14,895 nucleotides of DNA from an uncultured Dorea sp. GTDB lineage: Bacteria; Bacillota_A; Clostridia; Lachnospirales; Lachnospiraceae. A program made the translations under genes and the position numbers. This document shows, in pieces, positions 13,043 through 14,895 of this stretch. Positions within the stretch are counted from its first letter, which is position 1. Every line of letters starts with the position of its first letter. Below the pieces are notes generated by a model. That model worked only from the letters and a program-made list of their open reading frames with translations, was not told where the DNA came from and ran no database searches. Location: contig CAJTRM010000047.1 of the NCBI GenBank assembly GCA_910578865.1, positions 1 to 14,895 of the forward strand, given 5' to 3'.

Positions 13043-13115
13043 AACCTGCTTGCAGGTTGCATTTTTGTTGGCGTAGCTGACAAAAGTGCTTTTGCGTTAC
13101 TTTCGGGAAAGTAAC
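13043..13115 (+). other. Candidate oriT: three serial hairpins before the relaxase
   Basis: AACCTGC-TT-GCAGGTT (13043-13058), CAAAAG-TG-CTTTTG (13081-13094) and GTTACTTT-CGGG-AAAGTAAC (13096-13115) are perfect inverted repeats in a row, in a non-coding gap just upstream of the relaxase. MobV relaxases nick beside an inverted repeat near their own gene. The ACTTT/AAAGT hairpin is like the one in the pMV158 origin, so the nick would be expected in the bases after 13115. The nick site is not shown directly. Confidence 0.5.
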
Positions 13116-13171
13116 AAAGCCTACCAGCCGAAAAGAAAGGGCGTGATTTTATAAGACGGACGATTAGCGCA

Positions 13172-14329
13172 ATGGTGGGGAAAGGCTCGGTCAACCATAA
13201 CAGCCGCAAATTCAAGGCTGAAAATGTGGATGGGGAGCGTTCACACCTTAATGTAGATTATTGTAACGAGAACATTAAGAAAGTGTACCATAAGCTATTT
13301 GATGAAGCGTTACAGAGATATAATGAGAAACAGACGAGGGCAGACCGCCGCATTGCCGATTATTACGAGAAGATACGGAACTCAAAACAGGAAAAGCCGT
13401 TCCATGAGCTGATTTTGCAAATTGGGGATAAGGAAAATATGGGTGTGGGAAGTGAAAACGGACAGCTTGCAAGGAAGATTTTAGATGAATATTATCATGG
13501 ATTCCAAGAGCGAAACCCTAATCTTTATGTATTTTCTGCTCATATCCATATGGATGAAGCAACGCCGCATCTGCACATTGACTTTGTTCCGTTCACGACT
13601 GGCAGCAAGCGTGGACTTGATACAAGGGTATCTCTGAAACAGGCATTAGCGACGCAGGGATTCAAAGGCGGCTCCCGTGGCGATACGGAGTGGAGCCAGT
13701 GGGTACAGTCCGAAAAAGAAAATCTTGCAGCCGTCATGGAACGCTATGGCATTGAATGGGAGCATAAAGGCACGCATGAAAAACATTTGTCTGTCCTTGA
13801 TTATAAAAAGCAGGAGCGGGAAAAAGAGGTCGTTCATCTTGAAGGGCAGATTTCAGAGAAAAAAGAGGAATTTCAAGCATTGTCGAATAGGGTGAAGAAT
13901 TACGACAAAGGCATGGAAAACCTAAAGACGCTGGAGCAGGTGCTTGACACTTCTCCAGAATACCAGTTGCCAGAGCCGCAGGGGTTCATGTCGGCGAAGT
14001 CATATAGGAATAAAGTGGCAGAGCCTTTGATGCAAAAGCTGAAATCGCTTGTTAAAACAGCTCTTGTAAGCTGCTTTGAAGCATGGGACAGCTACTATCG
14101 GTTGAATGCCACAAACAGTAATCTTTATCGTGAAAATGAGGGGTTGAGGAAAATCAATGAGAAACTGGCAGGGCAAAATGAAAACCTCCGTGCGGAAAAC
14201 AAAGATTATAAGCTGCTCCGAAAGGCGTTTGGAAGTAAGCAGATGGACAACCTTTTGGAGCGGGCAAAAGCAGCACAAAAATCAAAACAGCGTGAAAAAC
14301 GCTTTAAAAACAACAAAGAGGAAAGGTAG
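13172..14329 (+). CDS. mobV: MobV-family relaxase (Mob/Pre plasmid recombination type)
   Basis: The relaxase nicks oriT and pilots the single strand during conjugative mobilization. The N-terminal HNSR (9-12, in SVNHNSRKF) matches the HNxR motif whose His is the nucleophile in pMV158 MobM. The metal-binding histidine motif AHIHMDEATPHLHIDFVPF (123-141) is complete: His124, His126, His133, His135. A long coiled coil follows (about 215-255 and 310-385) with a very basic C-terminus. Length is 385 residues from the first ATG. That ATG has no ribosome binding site, while AGAAAGGG stands about 10 bases before an in-frame ATA at 13151. Starting there would add RRTISA, residues I recall as conserved in relatives, so the true start may be 13151. 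It lies just downstream of the oriT-like hairpins, as in other MobV elements. Transfer needs a helper conjugation system. Confidence 0.92.
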   Translation: MVGKGSVNHNSRKFKAENVDGERSHLNVDYCNENIKKVYHKLFDEALQRYNEKQTRADRRIADYYEKIRNSKQEKPFHELILQIGDKENMGVGSENGQLARKILDEYYHGFQERNPNLYVFSAHIHMDEATPHLHIDFVPFTTGSKRGLDTRVSLKQALATQGFKGGSRGDTEWSQWVQSEKENLAAVMERYGIEWEHKGTHEKHLSVLDYKKQEREKEVVHLEGQISEKKEEFQALSNRVKNYDKGMENLKTLEQVLDTSPEYQLPEPQGFMSAKSYRNKVAEPLMQKLKSLVKTALVSCFEAWDSYYRLNATNSNLYRENEGLRKINEKLAGQNENLRAENKDYKLLRKAFGSKQMDNLLERAKAAQKSKQREKRFKNNKEER

Positions 14330-14337
14330 GAAACATT

Positions 14338-14703
14338 ATGGAAAACAGGATTTATGACGAAAATAACGGTCTTTGGTATGCAAAGCAAGGGGACTATTAC
14401 CTCCCAGAGCTTGCATTACCTCCCGAAGAAGAAAAGCCGATAGGTATATGGGGACAGCGGCATTTGCAGTACCTTAAAGAGCATAAGCAGCTTGTTTATA
14501 TCAATTTATTGACAAGCGGCAGGCTGAACGAATACCTTGTGAGTATAGACGAGCAGGCAGAGGATATGTTTTCTCGGTTGGTAAAGGAATACGCCGGCAG
14601 GCAAGGAGTGACGGAACAATTAAAGGCAGAAAATCAGCTTTTATGGGTTCAAAGGATGAATATTATTCGAGCTTGTGTGAGAGAAGTGTGGAGAATGAGT
14701 TAA
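14338..14703 (+). CDS. tnpV: TnpV-like protein, C-terminus probably frameshifted
   Basis: The 121-residue protein matches the TnpV proteins carried by Tn4451-type and related clostridial elements: NNGLWYAKQGDYYLPEL near the N-terminus, PIGIWGQRHLQYLKEHK in the middle, and the later EQAEDMFSRLVKEYAGRQGVTEQLKAENQLLW stretch (shown in parts: EQAEDMFSRL, GVTEQLKAENQLLW). Its role is unknown; it accompanies mobile elements. AGGAAAGGTAGG precedes the ATG, and it follows the relaxase by 8 bases, so they share a transcript. The end reads REVWRMS and stops at 14701-14703. One base more near 14688 would continue as VENELIYS with a stop at 14712-14714, which is the ending I remember for this family. A one-base deletion is therefore likely. 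Confidence 0.75.
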   Translation: MENRIYDENNGLWYAKQGDYYLPELALPPEEEKPIGIWGQRHLQYLKEHKQLVYINLLTSGRLNEYLVSIDEQAEDMFSRLVKEYAGRQGVTEQLKAENQLLWVQRMNIIRACVREVWRMS

Positions 14704-14723
14704 TCTATTCATAAGTGGTATAT

Positions 14724-14750
14724 GGCACTTCTGCGGTATGTGGGAGTGCC
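14724..14750 (+). terminator. Possible hairpin after tnpV
   Basis: GGCACTTCT (14724-14732) can pair with GGGAGTGCC (14742-14750) over 9 bp with two G-U pairs around a 9-nt loop. No good T-run follows, so it is a weak terminator candidate. Confidence 0.35.
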
Positions 14751-14779
14751 GCTCAATTAAGCAAAGGCAGTTCGGGGAA

Positions 14780-14808
14780 TTGAAAAATTTTATGAATTCT
14801 TGTATACT
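14780..14808 (+). promoter_or_regulatory. Promoter reading out of the window to the right
   Basis: TTGAAA (14780-14785), 17-bp spacer and TATACT (14803-14808) form a good vegetative promoter. The remaining 87 bases hold only a 16-codon frame (14823-14873) without a ribosome binding site. The gene it drives, IME cargo or next chromosomal gene, lies beyond the window. Confidence 0.55.
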
Positions 14809-14895
14809 TAGAAAAAAACAGAATGAGAAATCGGTATTTTTTAGGACAATATGAAGTGACCCCACATTTGTAGCAACGTGGATTTACCTGTATAC

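Noticed and set aside
14760..14895. Right end (attR) of the IME within the window
   Set aside because: The final bases of guaA are not repeated here; only a weak GGGGAATTGA likeness was seen, too short to count.

Overview
The window looks like chromosome from a low-to-mid GC gut Firmicute, most likely a Lachnospiraceae member (Blautia/Dorea/Ruminococcus type). This is inferred from strong purine-rich ribosome binding sites, GTG/TTG starts, a flavin reductase-rubredoxin fusion, a CwlO-like cell-wall protein, and a mobile-element gene set (Xre regulator, small excisionase, tyrosine integrase, RepA-like ATPase, MobV relaxase, TnpV) familiar from that family. No rRNA, tRNA or CRISPR array was seen.

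Three zones can be told apart. (1) About 1-1990 is the end of an AT-rich integrated element: the tail of an HNH-nuclease gene, a terminator, and a large serine recombinase whose last codons run through what looks like an attachment junction into the 3' end of a disrupted host gene (1981-2121). (2) About 1990-9280 is core chromosome: a flavin reductase/rubredoxin (minus strand), a secreted coiled-coil cell-wall protein, an MBOAT O-acyltransferase plus DHHW/SGNH-like protein pair that probably O-acetylates a surface polymer, and guaA (GMP synthase) behind a structured leader. (3) From just after the guaA stop to the window end is an integrative mobilizable element (IME): a divergent Xre repressor and xis-int control region, a ribbon-helix-helix MobC-like protein, a RepA-like ATPase, a heavily structured oriT-like region, a MobV relaxase and a TnpV-like protein. 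Its right end is not in view.

In the IME the genes appear to work as follows. The repressor and the xis promoter share operator-like sites (AGC-N6-GYTTAG). Integrase and Xis handle excision and insertion at the guaA 3' end. The MobC-like protein, the ATPase and the relaxase would process a transfer origin in the hairpin-rich gap before the relaxase, and a conjugative element elsewhere would supply the mating channel.

The main points worth a second look are the guaA leader (long hairpin with a possible loop-to-downstream pseudoknot), the operator set including one copy at the guaA boundary, the GTGACGGT repeat array plus serial hairpins before the relaxase, a relaxase whose only well-placed ribosome binding site points to an ATA codon, a probable one-base frameshift at the end of tnpV, and a 17-bp near-repeat flanking the serine recombinase. 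All family assignments are from reading motifs by eye; no database search was run.
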